This document shows, one piece after another, positions 4,815-6,425 of a stretch of 6,425 nucleotides of DNA. The first letter of the stretch is position 1. Every line of letters starts with the position of its first letter. The notes below the pieces were generated by a model. It did no database searches, was not told the DNA's origin, and was given only the letters and a program-made list of their open reading frames with translations. A program made the position numbers and the translations under genes. The stretch spans positions 1 through 6,425 of the forward strand of contig JAGXSK010000171.1 of assembly GCA_018333845.1 (NCBI GenBank). The letters run 5' to 3'. Source of the stretch: Clostridia bacterium. GTDB taxonomy: Bacteria > Bacillota > DSM-16504 > Desulfitibacterales > Desulfitibacteraceae.

Positions 4815-6425
4815 TCAGCTGCTTTTCGCAAATAAAAGTCTGTAAAGCTGGATCAGCACGAGGGGCGTTAGGGCCAGGGCATAAATGGTGCTGAATTGGG
4901 CTGTATTAAGCATGGCTATTTCAAACACCTCCATCAACGGGGGCAGCAACAGCACAGAGTGCAATAGTATAATGCCAAGGATCAATGCGTACCAAGAATA
5001 TTTATTCGTAAATAAGCCTATTTTAAAGATAGATTCATTAGACCTTGAGTTGAAGCCATGGAACAATCTTGCCAAACACAGAGTAGCAAATGCCATGGTG
5101 CTGGCTAGCACCGAATCGCCTGTCGATAGACCTATATGGTAGGCAATAATGGTGACGGCGCCGATGATGAAACCTTCCATGAGAATTTGTCTTGCAAAGG
5201 CTTTGCTCAGCAACGGGGTTTTAATGTCCCGAGGCTTTTTCTTCATGATGTTTTTATTATGTGGTTCAAGTCCAATGGCAATCGCCGGTAAACTGTCAGT
5301 AAGCATGTTGATGAATAATAGATGTATTGCAGTAAAAGGTACTGGCAGAGCCAATAATGAAGCATAAACTACAGACATAACCCCACCGGTATTTCCTGCC
5401 AGCAGGAACCGAATTGAATTCTGGATATTAGCGTAAATACTGCGGCCATTGGAGATAGCTTTGACTATTGTCGAGAAGTTGTCATCAGTAAGTACCATTG
5501 AAGAAGCATCCTTGGCAACATCTGTTCCAGTAATCCCCATCGCAATTCCAATATCCGCCTGCTTCAGGGCCGGGCCGTCATTGACACCATCACCTGTCAT
5601 TGCCACGACACTCCCTCTTTCTTGCCATGCCCGGACAATCCTAATCTTGTGCTCCGGGGATACCCGCGCATAAACTGATATCTTTTCGACGTTAGCGATC
5701 AGTTCCTCATCGCTCCATTTTTCGATTTCAAAACCTTCGACTACTTCAGATTCATCCTTTAAAATCCCAATCTGCCTGGCAATAGCTGAGGCGGTAATCC
5801 TATGATCACCGGTAATCATAACAACTTTTATGCCAGCTTTAACGCATTCTTCAACCGCAGGCGCTGATTCTGGCCTTGGAGGATCCATCATGGATATCAA
5901 TCCGATGAAAACCATATCCCTTTCATCCTCAAGCCCAATCTCGTGACCTTCCAATACTTCTTTATAGGCAAATCCCAGCACCCTAAGACCATTAGAAGAA
6001 AAATCCCTGTTTATTTTCTCAACTTCCGCTTTATGTTCCTCCGTAAAATCAACTATACCCCCCGAGGTTTCGATTTTAGTTATCCTGGAAAGAAGAACAT
6101 CCGATGCACCTTTTGTGCACATCAAATACCGGCCGTCGATCTTGTTGACTGTACTCATCAGTTTTCTGTCAGAATCAAAGGGGATTTCTCCAACACGAGG
6201 ATAGCGCTCCCTGACCACAAGCTCGTCAAGACCGTAAATATCCCCAAGATTGACGAGAGCAATTTCGGTCGGATCACCAATTTCCTTGTTCGCTACAGTC
6301 ACCGAATCGTTGCATAAAAGTGCCATTAAAACAATTCTATGCTCCATTGGCTTCTCCAAATCCAATTTATCATATTCCACAACTTTATTATCAACATAGA
6401 CATACTGCACTGTCATCTTATTCTG
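4815..6425 (-). CDS. P2A-type (SERCA/PMCA-like) cation-transporting ATPase, C-terminal 536 residues
   Basis: Membrane pump that probably exports Ca2+ using ATP. The window begins at QNKMTV, the residues that follow the DKTGTLT phosphorylation site, so the N-terminal part with M1-M4 and the aspartate is outside. Seen (numbering from the window edge): DPTEIAL 51-57, FDSDRKLMS 84-92, the nucleotide-binding KGASD 105-109, DPPR 181-184, TGDHRITA 205-212, and the hinge TGDGVNDGPALKQADIGIAM 277-296. Six membrane helices follow: M5 near 338-360, M6 364-386, M7 412-433, M8 441-458, M9 477-498, M10 511-531. M6 keeps N373, T376 and D377 of the SERCA ion sites and M5 keeps N345, but SERCA's M5 glutamate (E771) is Gly348 and the M8 glutamate (E908) aligns with Arg453. 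This suggests one ion per cycle, as in PMCA-type pumps. There is no calmodulin-binding tail. The substrate is inferred from the family; Mn2+ or another cation remains possible. Confidence 0.93.
   Translation of the reverse strand, partial: QNKMTVQYVYVDNKVVEYDKLDLEKPMEHRIVLMALLCNDSVTVANKEIGDPTEIALVNLGDIYGLDELVVRERYPRVGEIPFDSDRKLMSTVNKIDGRYLMCTKGASDVLLSRITKIETSGGIVDFTEEHKAEVEKINRDFSSNGLRVLGFAYKEVLEGHEIGLEDERDMVFIGLISMMDPPRPESAPAVEECVKAGIKVVMITGDHRITASAIARQIGILKDESEVVEGFEIEKWSDEELIANVEKISVYARVSPEHKIRIVRAWQERGSVVAMTGDGVNDGPALKQADIGIAMGITGTDVAKDASSMVLTDDNFSTIVKAISNGRSIYANIQNSIRFLLAGNTGGVMSVVYASLLALPVPFTAIHLLFINMLTDSLPAIAIGLEPHNKNIMKKKPRDIKTPLLSKAFARQILMEGFIIGAVTIIAYHIGLSTGDSVLASTMAFATLCLARLFHGFNSRSNESIFKIGLFTNKYSWYALILGIILLHSVLLLPPLMEVFEIAMLNTAQFSTIYALALTPLVLIQLYRLLFAKSS

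Overview
This window looks like the chromosome of a strictly anaerobic, low-to-mid GC Gram-positive bacterium, most likely a member of the Clostridia near the Desulfotomaculum/Pelotomaculum/Moorella type of organism. The reasons are strong AGGAGG-type ribosome binding sites, a ferredoxin-dependent 2-oxoacid oxidoreductase paired with a CO dehydrogenase epsilon-like protein, DUF2294 proteins, and a Clostridia-style P2A cation ATPase. The lineage is an inference. Every gene I can support lies on the minus strand, so transcription runs from high to low coordinates.

Layout in transcription order. (1) 6425-4815: C-terminal part of a SERCA/PMCA-type cation-pumping P-type ATPase, cut by the window edge just after the phosphorylation site. 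(2) 4666-4310: a DUF2294 (MpsC-like) gene with its own promoter and a hairpin terminator at 4260-4218. (3) 4165-3907: an unrecognised stretch that looks like a small decayed gene and runs open into purE. (4) 3906-2196: purE and purK, a tightly coupled pair for the N5-CAIR route of purine synthesis. (5) 2205-1794: a broken C-terminal half of an SbtA-type sodium/bicarbonate permease. (6) 1771-1418: a second, intact DUF2294 gene with a TTG start. (7) 1372-1178: a broken gene for an SbtB-like PII protein. (8) 1084-1: a CO dehydrogenase epsilon-like gene overlapping by 4 bases with the alpha subunit gene of a pyruvate-type ferredoxin oxidoreductase, which leaves the window.

The most interesting result came from reading the apparent gaps. 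The two longest spaces between intact genes are not empty: they hold the ruins of sbtA and sbtB, and the intact DUF2294 gene sits exactly between them. The ancestral order was therefore sbtA - DUF2294 - sbtB, with only the DUF2294 gene surviving. DUF2294 is also the family of MpsC, annotated with the MpsAB (DabAB-like) bicarbonate/sodium system. Two unrelated bicarbonate-uptake contexts thus point to DUF2294 as a possible accessory or regulator of inorganic carbon uptake. A second paralogue lies 2.5 kb away in its own transcription unit.

PurK consumes bicarbonate, and the 2-oxoacid oxidoreductase makes or fixes CO2, so several neighbours touch inorganic carbon; any functional coupling is speculation. 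No RNA genes, CRISPR arrays or complete insertion sequences were seen.
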